A stretch of 64,000 bases of DNA from assembly GCF_023100805.1 (NCBI RefSeq), contig NZ_CP095855.1, positions 682,001-746,000 on the forward strand. Direction: 5' to 3'. Below the pieces are notes generated by a model. The model was not told the DNA's origin and searched no databases. It saw only the letters and a list, made by a program, of their open reading frames with translations. Shown one piece after another: positions 55,297-64,000 of this stretch. Numbering within the stretch: position 1 is the stretch's first letter; every line of letters begins with the position of its first letter. Both the position numbers and the translations under genes were made by a program. The stretch is from Chitinophaga filiformis. Its GTDB lineage: Bacteria > Bacteroidota > Bacteroidia > Chitinophagales > Chitinophagaceae.

Positions 55297-55995
55297 TTAT
55301 AAACCGCTGAGCATAAATCCGAAGGAGTAAGGATTCACATCATAAGTACCATTGTCCTTGAAGATGCCGGTTAAAGCGTAGGTACCATATACCGCGAAGT
55401 TGCCATAACCAACCCTTGCAGTACCTGCAAAACGCCATGTATTGAAAAGACGTTTGCTGGCTTCTTTTTCAATCAGTTTTGAACCATTTACATTGCTCAC
55501 TGAACGGGTATGTGCATTCAGCAGGTTACCTATCTTCAAACCCACACCTACTTTGAAGCCCTTGTTTGCATTCTCAGGCACCTGGCGGTAGCGGAGTTCC
55601 AATGGTATTTCCAGGTAAGTAGCTGCCAGCTTGAATTTGCTGTAAGCATCAGTTTTCTGGAAATCAGGAACAGTAGATGCATTTCTAAGGTCCAGGCTCA
55701 TTTTACTCAAATGATAGTGGTCAGACCCTATTCCCAGACCTGCCGCTAAGCTGAAATTAGTTTTCTGCAAAGGAATATCGTACATAAATGCGATATTAAG
55801 CTGACGGTTAAAACCAGTATTAATAGCACCAGCTCCTGTACCAGTCAATCCAACATATCCCAACTGAATCACTAAGAAATCCTTGGAATGTGAAGCTGCT
55901 CCCATAGCTGTATTAGCAACTGCATTCTTGGCATCCTGTGCAAAGACTCCGAAAGAAGCCGCCATTAGTCCCAGCGAAAAGAATAATTTCTTCAT
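55297..55995 (-). CDS. Outer-membrane beta-barrel protein (PorT-like)
   Basis: 232 aa with a signal peptide (cleavage after GVFAQ). The rest is a run of amphipathic strands with a barrel-type ending (VNPYSFGFMLSGL). Segments such as YLEIPLELRYRQ and GFKVGVGLKIGNLL are typical of the OMP_b-brl_2/PorT-like group. Function unknown. Single gene. Confidence 0.8.
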   Translation of the reverse strand: MKKLFFSLGLMAASFGVFAQDAKNAVANTAMGAASHSKDFLVIQLGYVGLTGTGAGAINTGFNRQLNIAFMYDIPLQKTNFSLAAGLGIGSDHYHLSKMSLDLRNASTVPDFQKTDAYSKFKLAATYLEIPLELRYRQVPENANKGFKVGVGLKIGNLLNAHTRSVSNVNGSKLIEKEASKRLFNTWRFAGTARVGYGNFAVYGTYALTGIFKDNGTYDVNPYSFGFMLSGL

Positions 55996-56154
55996 GTGTA
56001 AGTATAAAGTCTTGAAAAAGAATATTAGGCAAATTTAATGGAATAGGAATAAAACAAAGGGTTAAAATATTTATAAAATATTAACGCCCTTCTATATCTC
56101 TGTCCGTTCCCTTTCAGCATACCATCTCCTGAACACATCTACTCACTATATAAT

Positions 56155-56331
56155 ATGTTAGAACCTATGGAAGAATCCAGTAACCGCCTAAACCCGTACC
56201 TAGCAGCGCGCACTGTTCCGCCTACCTGCTTACTTCAGGATCGGGGTGGACTATATGAAAACGGTAAAAGAGACCTGATCTATGCAGACCTTATGGCTTC
56301 TCTAATATGGCCTGACCTGTGTACGGCATAA
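56155..56331 (+). CDS. Possible 58-aa small protein
   Basis: ATG to TAA, product beginning MLEPMEESSNRLNPYLAART. It lies in the 460-bp gap between the barrel gene and the SNF2 terminator. No homologue, promoter or signal peptide recognised. The rest of the gap holds nothing else. Confidence 0.3.
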   Translation: MLEPMEESSNRLNPYLAARTVPPTCLLQDRGGLYENGKRDLIYADLMASLIWPDLCTA

Positions 56332-56400
56332 GCATCGCTTTCGGATTACCCAAACTGATCGCTACATTCTTTTCACAGGTACTGTAGCGCTCCTAAATAA

Positions 56401-56432
56401 GAAGGACGTACCCGCTAGCAGGTACGTCCTTC
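56401..56432 (-). terminator. Terminator after the SNF2 gene
   Basis: Perfect 12-bp stem GAAGGACGTACC (56401-56412) with its complement (56421-56432), followed on the minus strand by TTATTTAGG. Confidence 0.65.
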
Positions 56433-56453
56433 TCTTTATCAATAAGTCTTATA

Positions 56454-59400
56454 TTAACTGAACAGGTAAAGCACATCTTCTTTGGTCAGCTTCTTCACGA
56501 ATCCGGAATCATCCGCAATGATCTCCTTCACCAGCGATTTCTTTCGCTCCTGCAATTGCAGGATCTTCTCTTCCACAGTATCCTTACAGATCATACGGTA
56601 AGCAAAGATGTTCTTCGTTTGACCAATACGGTGAGTACGGTCAATGGCCTGCTGTTCCACTGCCGGGTTCCACCATGGATCCACAATATATACATAATCA
56701 GCCGCTGTCAGGTTAAGACCAACACCACCCGCTTTCAGGGAAATGAGGAATACCCTGCAATCGTCGTTGGACTGGAAATTCTGTATGGCACGTTCACGTT
56801 CCGTTGCAGAAGTACTACCGTCGAAATATTCGAACGGTATCTTCATATGCTGCAACTTCTCCCTGATCAGCCCAAGCATGCCCAGGAACTGAGAGAAGAT
56901 CAGCACTTTATGATTACTGATATTCTCAGACATTTCACGGGTCAGCTCGTGCAATTTCACAGAATGGTTCGGATATTGCTCCGCCTCATTCAGGATAGCA
57001 GGAGAGTCGCATATCTGGCGGAGTTTCATCAGACCTTGCAGGATGGTCAGCTGGGAGCGTTCCATACCCTGATCTTCAATTACCCCCAATATTTTCGAAC
57101 GGTAGGAGTTCCGGTATGCATCGTAAATATGCCGCTGTTCCGCATCCATCTCACAGAAGATCACCGTTTCGATCTTCTCCGGTAGCTCTTTTGCCACCTG
57201 CTCTTTCGTGCGGCGCAGAATGAACGGGTAGATCAGTTTACGCAAATGGTCTTTACGCTCCTCATCCTGGAACTTGTCTATCGGCGTGGCAAACTCATTA
57301 CGGAAAAAGTCTACACTTCCCAGCATTCCCGGATTAAGGAAGTTCATCTGTGCGTAGATGTCAAATGTATTATTCTGCATCGGCGTACCACTCAATGCCA
57401 GTTTATTCCTGGTATTCAACAGTTGCGCCGCTTTCGTCACCTTACTCTGCGGATTTTTGATAGCCTGGGATTCATCCAGTACAACGTAGTCCAGGTCCAT
57501 CTTCATCAGGGTCTGTACATCACTTCTCAGGGTACCGTAGGTAGTGATCAGGATGTCATACTTCAACAGCTCTTCCACCGTTTTCAAACGGGTAGGGCCA
57601 TGATGAATGTGGTAGGTCATGGTAGGCGTGAACTTCTTGATCTCATTTTCCCAGTTATAGATCAGGGTAGTTGGGCATACCACCAATGCCAGGCATTTAC
57701 CATCATTCTTATTCTTATAGTGCTGAATGAATGTAAGCGCCTGGATAGTTTTACCAAGACCCATATCATCCGCCAGGATGCCTCCCCATTTCACTTCGTC
57801 CAGGTAGTTCAACCACTGAAAGCCACTTTCCTGGTACGGACGCAATGTGGCCCGCAGGTTGTGTGGCAGAGATATATTCCGGATCTCGTCAAACTGCAGC
57901 AGCTTACGCCGCTTTTGTTCCAGCTCCAGCAATATTGCATCGTCATCAATGAACTCATATAATTCATCGATCACACTGAAATTGTACTTGCTCAGCTTCA
58001 GTGCGCCTTTATCTTTTTCCTCCCCGATCTTAAACAGCAGGGAGTATTTCTTTAACCATTCTTCCGGCAGCAGTCCAAGAGAACCATCTGCCAGCTGCAC
58101 ATAGTTTTGCTTGCCTGCCAGTGCCTGCTTGATATCCCTTATGCTCACCTTCTGATCGCCATAGGTCACCTCAATCTGCGCGTCAAACCAGTCAATGCCA
58201 GAGCTGATCTGAAGGTTTGTAACCGGCTTATGAGCGCTGAACTTAAAGTTCTTCAGGTTCTCAAATCCGAATACCCTTACATTCATTTCCTTCAGCGTAT
58301 CAAAAAACAGGAAGAACCAGTTGTTCTTCAGTGCCTCTTTCGCCTTCAGGAAAAAGTAATTATTGGAATTAGGCTGTGCGAAATTGGTATGCAGCGTACT
58401 AAGTTTATCAACGAACTGCTGCTCTGCTTCTTTATTCCGGTGGATGATCAGGACCTTGTTCCCCTCCTGCACCGTTATCTTGCCATCATCATTCCAGTCA
58501 ACCTCTTGTCCATGATAGGCAAATCCCGGCTGGATAATGAAAGTCTCACCAACTTCACGCAGAAATACCCGGCATTCCGGCAGGATATCGTCCACTTCGG
58601 CCAGCAATGAGTTGTCAAACTGTATCTGGTACTGTTTACTTAATGGCAGCAGGTAATCCTGCAGGTAAGTACCCCATTGGTCTGCCGGTATACGGATGCG
58701 TCCATTCTCCCGGAACAATTCCACATGTAATGCATCCTGCGCATTTTCAAACAGGTATAGTACATTGTTCTTAAGGAACAATATGGAGCTATCCCATTCA
58801 TTATCAGATACATTGACCATCTCGCCCTCTATGAGAACATGGCAGGTCACTTCTATCGCATCTGCAGAAGCATGTGTTTTGAAGATAGGTTGCAGCCTGT
58901 CGCCCGCCAGGTGGACCGGCTGCAGGTTCTTTGTTTTGAACTGCTGCCGGTTCGGCAACAGGAACAGGAGGCCATGCGCTGCTATCTGCGGGAACAGTTT
59001 GGCCAGTTTGGGATGCAGGTATTCCAGCATCAGCTCCTTCGTTTCTGTTGGCAGGGCAGACTCATTATCATCATGGGTGATGTTTTCCCAGATGCCTGCA
59101 AAAGGAGAATTCTTGCTCAGAAACTTGCTGACCTCCATCCCCTGAACCTTGCGGACGGGGGTGATCAGGTCACGATCAGCTTCTTTATACTGATAAAAGT
59201 CTACGTATTTGGATAGATCCAGTTTATTGACCAGGGAGACAAAACCTGTCTGTTCTTCATTTACTTCACCGCTTACCAGGTCTATCCGGAAGAACGGATA
59301 CAACTGTTCGTTGGCATTAAACACAACGCCTATGCGCTGGGTAATAGCTGCTGCAACTTCTGGTGGCGGGGGGGGAGTAGGTTGCCTGCTGGTCAGCGCA

Positions 59401-60197
59401 CCGTCAACCCTTTTGATGCTGGGGTCAAGTACCCGCAGAAAAGGTTTTCCCTCCATGTAGGAGAAGGTGAACTTTCCTTCCAGGTTATCGTCCAGCGAAT
59501 ACCCGTATAAGGACAGGAGTTTGTTCTTTTCCTTATCCCAGTTTCGCAATGTGTCAAAATAATAGGGTCCCTGACTGTTCAGCAGGTGCAGGAACAGAGC
59601 CGTTTTATGCTTACACACGGCATGTTCTGTTTCATCGCAGGTACAATGCGTATCAAAGAAACGCTCTTCATTCCGTTGAATGATCAGTGGATATTCCTGC
59701 CCTTCATATTTAAGGGTCGCTTCTACTTTTTCATCTTTCGCAGAAGTGACCTTGAAGTTCTTTGCAGATTTGGCTATTTTCTCGGCTTCCGCAAATATCT
59801 CATTGGAAGTGAGCAGCTTGAGCGATTTCAGGTCTATGAACTTCATTTTCACCAGCGTATGCTGCTGATTATATTGCGTATCATAGCTTTCGAAATGATT
59901 TTTGTCCAGCATTTCCTGCAACTGGAACATAGCGGCAGCTTCATGCCTGCAGATATCTCCGAGGTTGTAGGGACACTGACAACGGACAGACATATTGCCC
60001 GTTTCATGATATTTATTGATGGAAACGCGATAATAATTTGCATGGGTATCGCTCTTTACCCTGAAAGTGGCTGATTTGAGAATAGGATCGGCTTCTAACA
60101 ACTCCACACCTCCGGTCGCAAAGATGCGCTTCCCCCTACGGATCACCTCATCGGTTCCGTTATTATATACATATTTCAGTAGCTGGGGCAGCGACAT
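56454..60197 (-). CDS. SNF2/RapA-type helicase with two SWIM-like zinc motifs
   Basis: 1247 aa. Near the N-terminus a SWIM zinc finger has C73-x-C75, C83-x-H85 (CQCPYNLGDICRHEA); a second CxC...CxH set follows at about 185-197 (CTCDETEHAVCKH). The central 500 residues are poorly conserved. The ATPase has ADDMGLGKT near 812, DESQAIKN near 906, and the helicase C-lobe with DRTHRIGQ near 1188. Bacterial proteins of this kind are thought to remodel nucleoprotein or RNA polymerase complexes; the exact role is unknown. Single gene with its own -7 element and terminator. Confidence 0.92.
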   Translation of the reverse strand: MSLPQLLKYVYNNGTDEVIRRGKRIFATGGVELLEADPILKSATFRVKSDTHANYYRVSINKYHETGNMSVRCQCPYNLGDICRHEAAAMFQLQEMLDKNHFESYDTQYNQQHTLVKMKFIDLKSLKLLTSNEIFAEAEKIAKSAKNFKVTSAKDEKVEATLKYEGQEYPLIIQRNEERFFDTHCTCDETEHAVCKHKTALFLHLLNSQGPYYFDTLRNWDKEKNKLLSLYGYSLDDNLEGKFTFSYMEGKPFLRVLDPSIKRVDGALTSRQPTPPPPPEVAAAITQRIGVVFNANEQLYPFFRIDLVSGEVNEEQTGFVSLVNKLDLSKYVDFYQYKEADRDLITPVRKVQGMEVSKFLSKNSPFAGIWENITHDDNESALPTETKELMLEYLHPKLAKLFPQIAAHGLLFLLPNRQQFKTKNLQPVHLAGDRLQPIFKTHASADAIEVTCHVLIEGEMVNVSDNEWDSSILFLKNNVLYLFENAQDALHVELFRENGRIRIPADQWGTYLQDYLLPLSKQYQIQFDNSLLAEVDDILPECRVFLREVGETFIIQPGFAYHGQEVDWNDDGKITVQEGNKVLIIHRNKEAEQQFVDKLSTLHTNFAQPNSNNYFFLKAKEALKNNWFFLFFDTLKEMNVRVFGFENLKNFKFSAHKPVTNLQISSGIDWFDAQIEVTYGDQKVSIRDIKQALAGKQNYVQLADGSLGLLPEEWLKKYSLLFKIGEEKDKGALKLSKYNFSVIDELYEFIDDDAILLELEQKRRKLLQFDEIRNISLPHNLRATLRPYQESGFQWLNYLDEVKWGGILADDMGLGKTIQALTFIQHYKNKNDGKCLALVVCPTTLIYNWENEIKKFTPTMTYHIHHGPTRLKTVEELLKYDILITTYGTLRSDVQTLMKMDLDYVVLDESQAIKNPQSKVTKAAQLLNTRNKLALSGTPMQNNTFDIYAQMNFLNPGMLGSVDFFRNEFATPIDKFQDEERKDHLRKLIYPFILRRTKEQVAKELPEKIETVIFCEMDAEQRHIYDAYRNSYRSKILGVIEDQGMERSQLTILQGLMKLRQICDSPAILNEAEQYPNHSVKLHELTREMSENISNHKVLIFSQFLGMLGLIREKLQHMKIPFEYFDGSTSATERERAIQNFQSNDDCRVFLISLKAGGVGLNLTAADYVYIVDPWWNPAVEQQAIDRTHRIGQTKNIFAYRMICKDTVEEKILQLQERKKSLVKEIIADDSGFVKKLTKEDVLYLFS

Positions 60198-60273
60198 AGT
60201 TTCAAATTGCCCGCTTTATAAACCAGCCGGGTTAAAAGCTAAAATATTTAGCAGCTGATGAAAAGGCAATTCA

Positions 60274-60281
60274 CAAAAGTA
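60274..60281 (-). promoter_or_regulatory. -7 element of the SNF2 gene
   Basis: TACTTTTG on the minus strand, an exact TAnnTTTG match 77 bases before the start codon. No -33 partner seen. Confidence 0.4.
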
Positions 60282-60379
60282 CGCAGAAAAATCCTAAAAA
60301 GCTAGAGCATGAGTAGCCTTAGCGCTACAATGTATCACTTCCAGAAACAAACACTTTATAAAAAGAATGCATCTTGCAG

Positions 60380-61114
60380 CTATTCCGCAGCCACAAGCTC
60401 TCCATTTCTAAAAATAGGGAGTACGTTGGCCCCATCAGGTGTGAGACAATACTGAATATCCTTCTCCAGGCCGAATTTTGCCAGGCGCTTATAGTGGGAA
60501 GCCTGTTTCATGATCTCCTGGATATTATCTTTCGATACCTGGTATAAGGTCTCTGCAGCAATGGCAGAATCACAGTCCACCGTAAAGTGCTCCCTGATCC
60601 GGTTTACCACAGCTCCCGCAAACAGGGTGTCTTCCATGTTAACACGATCTTTCCAGGCGGCACATCCGAGTATGACCGGTTTACCCTGGGCTACCAGGTA
60701 TTCACATACTGCCGAAAGGTTGGGAAATGATCCGGTAATGATCGCGATGGCGTCTTTAGCCATATGCAACAGCTTGGTACCGTTTGTAGTGGTCAGCACC
60801 AATGTCTTGTTCTGTATGAATTCACGGGGATATTCAAATGGCGAGTTCCCATGCAGCAAACCTTCCGCAATCCGTCCGTCCCGTTCACCAGCAGTGATGG
60901 CGTTGTCCCCCAACTGTTCTCCGATGCTGATACATTCCGGTACGGAAGCTACAGGTATCACCCTCGCCGCGCCATTATATAATACCGTACATATCGTGGA
61001 TGTTGCCCTCAACACATCGATGATCACCACAATACTGTTCTTCACATCATACAAGTGTAACAATGCCGGTGATAAACATACTTCTAAAGTCGGTTTCTGC
61101 TGTTCCATTGCCAT
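60380..61114 (-). CDS. comB: 2-phosphosulfolactate phosphatase (ComB)
   Basis: 244 aa. ComB landmarks are VVIIDVLRATSTICTVLYNG, ITAGERDGR, TTNGTKLLHMAKDA and NMEDTLFAGAVV. The enzyme removes phosphate from 2-phosphosulfolactate with magnesium. In methanogens this is a step to coenzyme M; in bacteria it yields sulfolactate. Bacteroidota of this group make sulfonolipids, but whether ComB takes part is not established. It follows the SRPBCC gene, separated by a hairpin. Confidence 0.92.
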   Translation of the reverse strand: MAMEQQKPTLEVCLSPALLHLYDVKNSIVVIIDVLRATSTICTVLYNGAARVIPVASVPECISIGEQLGDNAITAGERDGRIAEGLLHGNSPFEYPREFIQNKTLVLTTTNGTKLLHMAKDAIAIITGSFPNLSAVCEYLVAQGKPVILGCAAWKDRVNMEDTLFAGAVVNRIREHFTVDCDSAIAAETLYQVSKDNIQEIMKQASHYKRLAKFGLEKDIQYCLTPDGANVLPIFRNGELVAAE

Positions 61115-61121
61115 ATTTAAA

Positions 61122-61196
61122 AATCAGGATGAAGCACCCGGAATTGAATATTGGTTTGTTACCTCAATTCCCGATTCCCGGTTCTTCATCCTGATT
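61122..61196 (-). terminator. Large hairpin between the SRPBCC and comB genes
   Basis: AATCAGGATGAAG (61122-61134) pairs fully with 61184-61196. Inside, GGAATTGA pairs with TCAATTCC. On the minus strand TTTTTAAA follows, so it can end the SRPBCC transcript. The lower arm carries a short repeated CCCGATTCCCGG segment absent from the other. Confidence 0.65.
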
Positions 61197-61201
61197 ATCC
61201 G

Positions 61202-61675
61202 TTAATCTAATATCACTCTCCATTTCTCGGTCTCCGCATAATCTTTTATCACCTGGTTCCGCAACATCAGCAGGTTGGTCATATATTTATTCAGGTAAAA
61301 CCTTTCAAACAATCTTCCCAGCCAGCCATAAGGTGTTCCGAACTCCATGATATCAATTGCCACAGTACCATTACCTATCTCCTTAAAATGATGCTCATGT
61401 TTCATATAGGTAAAATCCCCCGCCACCATCTCATCACAGAAATACTCTGTTTTACGCATTTGCGTAATGCGGGTGGTCAGCTGCCTCACCTTACCCAGGT
61501 GTTTGGCCTGCCAGGTTACCGTTTCATCCAGCTCTATCAGTCCGTTGGTACGGCCCTTGATCGCTTCTTCGTGCATATGCGCCATACTGCGCTTATGCAG
61601 CGTAATGCTCCTGCTCAGGTCAAAGACCCGCTCAAGCGGAGCATGAATTACGGTTGTAATATGAATTGTAGGCAT
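61202..61675 (-). CDS. SRPBCC-fold ligand-binding protein
   Basis: 157 aa. Starts MPTIHITTVIHAPLERVFDL, the typical first strand and helix of the START/SRPBCC fold, and contains GDFTYMKHEHHFKEIG. Proteins of this type bind hydrophobic ligands; many are annotated as cyclase-like or cell-division inhibitor-like. No catalytic residues identified. It lies 34 bp after gcvT on the same strand. Confidence 0.8.
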   Translation of the reverse strand: MPTIHITTVIHAPLERVFDLSRSITLHKRSMAHMHEEAIKGRTNGLIELDETVTWQAKHLGKVRQLTTRITQMRKTEYFCDEMVAGDFTYMKHEHHFKEIGNGTVAIDIMEFGTPYGWLGRLFERFYLNKYMTNLLMLRNQVIKDYAETEKWRVILD

Positions 61676-61709
61676 AGAATAGATATGGTTTTTGCAATTA
61701 TATGCTAAC

Positions 61710-62798
61710 TTAACTTAAGAATGGCACCTTTACAACTCTGGCTTTCAATAATTTGTCCCTTACTGCGATAAATATTTCTGAATCCTGGGCGGCAAATGCA
61801 GTGTTTACATATCCCAGGCCAATTGCTTTCTGCAGGGAAGGCGACTGTGTACCGGAGGTTACTTTACCTATTACCTGGCCGGCAGCATCCTTGATCTCAT
61901 AGTCGTGACGGGGAATACCCTTATCCACCATTTCAAATCCAACCAGCTTCCTGCTCACGCCTGCCGCTTTCTGCTGTTCAAATTTACTGCGGGAAGTGAA
62001 TTCTTTGGTAAATTTTGTAATCCAGCCCAGGCCGGCTTCCAGTGGGGAAGTGGTATCGTCAATATCGTTTCCATAAAGGCAGAAGCCCATTTCCAGGCGC
62101 AGGGTATCCCTCGCACCAAGGCCGATAGGCTTCAGTCCTTTAGGACCCCCTACTTCGAAAATGGCATCCCAGATCTTTTCAGCAGCACCGTCTTTATCTT
62201 CAAAATAGATCTCAATACCACCCGCACCGGTATAACCTGTAGCGCTTACCACCACGTTAGGCACGCCTGCAAATTCACCTTTAGCAAAAGTGTAATATTT
62301 CAGGTTCACCAGTTCTATGCTGGTCAGCGGCTGCAGTATACTGGCCGCATTAGGGCCCTGAATGGCCAACAGGCAGGTTTTGTCGGAAATGTCATGCATT
62401 TCCACCCCCTTCGTATTATGTTTACTGATCCAGTTCCAGTCCTTTTCAATATTGCTGGCATTCACTACCAGCATGTAAACCTTATTCTCTTCAATACAAT
62501 ATACCAGCAGGTCATCCACAATACCACCTTCGTCATTTGGCAAACAGCTGTACTGTGCCTTTCCGGCGGTCAGTTTGGATGCATCATTGCTGGTAACCCG
62601 CTGGATGAGATCCAGTGCATTTTCTCCCTTCAGTATGAATTCACCCATGTGGCTCACATCAAACACCCCCGCATTGTTCCTGACAGCCAGGTGTTCATCA
62701 TTAATACCTGTATAGGAAATCGGCATGTTATACCCTGCAAAAGGAGCCATCTTAGCGCCCAGCGCTACATGTTTGTGTGTAAATGGTGTGTTCTTCAT
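61710..62798 (-). CDS. gcvT: Glycine cleavage system T protein (aminomethyltransferase)
   Basis: 362 aa, normal length. Landmarks: [29 protein letters not shown], the folate-site [32 protein letters not shown], with the catalytic Asp in that last region. It releases ammonia from the aminomethyl-lipoyl H protein and makes 5,10-methylenetetrahydrofolate. GcvP and GcvH are not in the window, as is common where the genes are scattered. A minus-strand -7 element TATTTTTG lies at 62860-62867. Confidence 0.96.
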   Translation of the reverse strand: MKNTPFTHKHVALGAKMAPFAGYNMPISYTGINDEHLAVRNNAGVFDVSHMGEFILKGENALDLIQRVTSNDASKLTAGKAQYSCLPNDEGGIVDDLLVYCIEENKVYMLVVNASNIEKDWNWISKHNTKGVEMHDISDKTCLLAIQGPNAASILQPLTSIELVNLKYYTFAKGEFAGVPNVVVSATGYTGAGGIEIYFEDKDGAAEKIWDAIFEVGGPKGLKPIGLGARDTLRLEMGFCLYGNDIDDTTSPLEAGLGWITKFTKEFTSRSKFEQQKAAGVSRKLVGFEMVDKGIPRHDYEIKDAAGQVIGKVTSGTQSPSLQKAIGLGYVNTAFAAQDSEIFIAVRDKLLKARVVKVPFLS

Positions 62799-63017
62799 AA
62801 ATTTAATGATCGGTTCTGTTTTGGGTATATTTTTAGGTTTAAGTTTTGTTTAAGCCCCGCAAAAATAGGCTGATTTTCCAAATTCGGCGGGCAAATAGTG
62901 ATTTTGGTGCAATAATTGCCTCCTGGAATTACGAGCACCGCCAGTGAATCATCCTTACCTGCAACGGTATATGAACAACTTTGAACATGAAACTGTTATT
63001 AGCAATCGACACATTCA
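62799..63017. other. Divergent promoter region between gcvT and the peptidase
   Basis: Part of a 310-bp gap. It holds the gcvT -7 element (62860-62867). No riboswitch-like structure of the glycine class was recognised. No gene seen. Confidence 0.4.
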
Positions 63018-63049
63018 TTGCTAATCAGCCACTTAGATACGTATCTTTG
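63018..63049 (+). promoter_or_regulatory. Promoter of the M28 peptidase gene
   Basis: TTG (63018-63020), 21 bases, then TATCTTTG (63042-63049), an exact Bacteroidota promoter. The transcript would start about 50 bases before the GTG start. Confidence 0.65.
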
Positions 63050-63108
63050 CAAAAAAAAAGACCTGGTCTGCCGGCTCTTTCAGTAGACTCTTTAAAAACT
63101 CAACAACT

Positions 63109-64000
63109 GTGAAGCATACCATATGCCTGTTGGCGCTGTTATTACCCTTTACTCATGAGCTGAACGCCCAAAAAAAAGCCGATCGCAAGACGCTGGGCAA
63201 CCTTCAGGCCCACATTACCTTTCTGGCCAGCGATAAACTCGATGGCCGGCGTACAGGCACTCCGGGCGAACAGCTGGCGGCGGAATATATTTCTACCCAG
63301 ATGAAGCTGGCAGGACTTACTCCAAAAGGAGACAGCGGTTACCTCCAGACATTTCCCGTTAGCGAAGGCAAGCTGATAGCCACCACTTCACACCTGACTG
63401 TCAATAAAACCACACTTACCCCGGGAGAACAATTTATTCCCCTCCCTTTCAGCGCACAGAAAAGCGCCAAGGGCGACGTATTACGCGATGTGAATGAACC
63501 GGAAAACATCTGGCTCTTTAATGTGAAGGACTTTGAAATGCAGCCACATGCAGATCCGCTGGAAATATACCGGCAAAATGCCCGGGAAGCGGCCAAGGCC
63601 GGTGCTACCGGAGTGATCTTCTATAATGGCGATGAACAACCGCAGGAAGTCCGGAAATGGCTGTCCGTCGCTGTCGATCCGCTCTCCATTCCCGTGATGT
63701 GGGTAAACAGTGAAACCAGCAAAATGCTCTCCGAGGCTGAAGATCTCCGGATAAATATGCAGGTGAACTTTACCGCCGGCAGGCGTACCGGCACTAACGT
63801 GGTGGGGTATATAGATAATAAAGCCGCCAGTACCATCGTGATCGGCGCCCATTTTGACCACCTGGGCCATGGGGAAGACCAGAATTCACTGGCTCCTAAC
63901 GACAAGACCGTACACCACGGCGCCGACGACAATGCCAGCGGAACAGCAGCGCTCCTGGAACTGGCCCGTCTGCTCAAGGCATCCCCTCTGCAGAGATATA
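63109..64000 (+). CDS. Secreted M28-family metallopeptidase with PA domain (3' end outside window)
   Basis: At least 297 codons, open at the right edge. GTG start at 63109, chosen because a signal peptide follows at once (KHTICLLALLLPFTHELNAQ). A PA-like insert (about 75-205) contains AAKAGATGVIFYNGD. The zinc-binding core begins with IVIGAHFDHLGHG (His and Asp ligands) and HHGADDNASGTAALLEL (bridging Asp). Members are aminopeptidases or carboxypeptidases in the periplasm or outside the cell. Confidence 0.9.
   Translation, partial: MKHTICLLALLLPFTHELNAQKKADRKTLGNLQAHITFLASDKLDGRRTGTPGEQLAAEYISTQMKLAGLTPKGDSGYLQTFPVSEGKLIATTSHLTVNKTTLTPGEQFIPLPFSAQKSAKGDVLRDVNEPENIWLFNVKDFEMQPHADPLEIYRQNAREAAKAGATGVIFYNGDEQPQEVRKWLSVAVDPLSIPVMWVNSETSKMLSEAEDLRINMQVNFTAGRRTGTNVVGYIDNKAASTIVIGAHFDHLGHGEDQNSLAPNDKTVHHGADDNASGTAALLELARLLKASPLQRY

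Overview
The window looks like chromosomal DNA of a Bacteroidota member, most likely of the Chitinophaga group. It carries a SusC/SusD pair, a DUF6377-type regulator, an Ig_7-repeat surface protein, a CBM9/GHL10 pair, DUF5690 and PorT-like proteins, and several promoters of the Bacteroidota form TTTG-N18-21-TAnnTTTG. No ribosomal RNA, CRISPR array, insertion sequence or clear prophage was seen. The one ordinary tRNA (Asn-GTT, 48782-48855) has no encoded CCA.

Layout. 1-3302: start of a giant repeat surface protein running off the left edge. 4010-12455: a NACHT-like STAND ATPase, a transglutaminase-like protein, a ClC channel, a KefF/KefC-like pair and two small genes. 13182-18054: a TetR-controlled EmrAB-TolC-type efflux operon with a palindrome inside its promoter. 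19007-22272: fructokinase, CBM9-like protein and GHL10-like hydrolase, followed by a 1.5-kb non-coding stretch with six related GNRA-loop hairpins. 23843-31440: a SusCD locus with a DUF6377 regulator and a WYL regulator.

31441-39180 is the most unusual part. Between the WYL gene and a divergent SPFH (slipin) gene lies a circularly permuted tRNA-like sequence, with its 3' half placed before its 5' half. Further on, an operon of two COG3541-type nucleotidyltransferases and a PhyH-type dioxygenase diverges from a second unit. That unit has a promoter, a 30-codon leader ORF with a terminator/antiterminator pair, a 46-codon leader ORF with a second such pair, three packed tRNA-like genes (anticodons UAU, UUG and an enlarged anticodon loop), an RNase H-fold YkuK-type gene, a 65-aa gene and a 21-bp perfect hairpin. 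I read this as a candidate tRNA-damage sensing and repair locus controlled by leader-peptide attenuation. The structures are visible in the sequence; the function is inference. No RtcB ligase is in the window.

39809-48680: a LytTR regulator and hybrid kinase, an AraC regulator, a TetR/SDR pair sharing three copies of one operator, a DoxX-like protein, and an AT-rich patch with a membrane protein made of two internal repeats plus a broken third copy. 48782-64000: mostly core and metabolic genes: tRNA-Asn, ArnT-like GT39, Rieske protein, HflX, S9 peptidase, enoyl-CoA hydratase family, beta-barrel protein, SNF2 helicase, ComB, SRPBCC protein, GcvT, and an M28 peptidase cut by the right edge.
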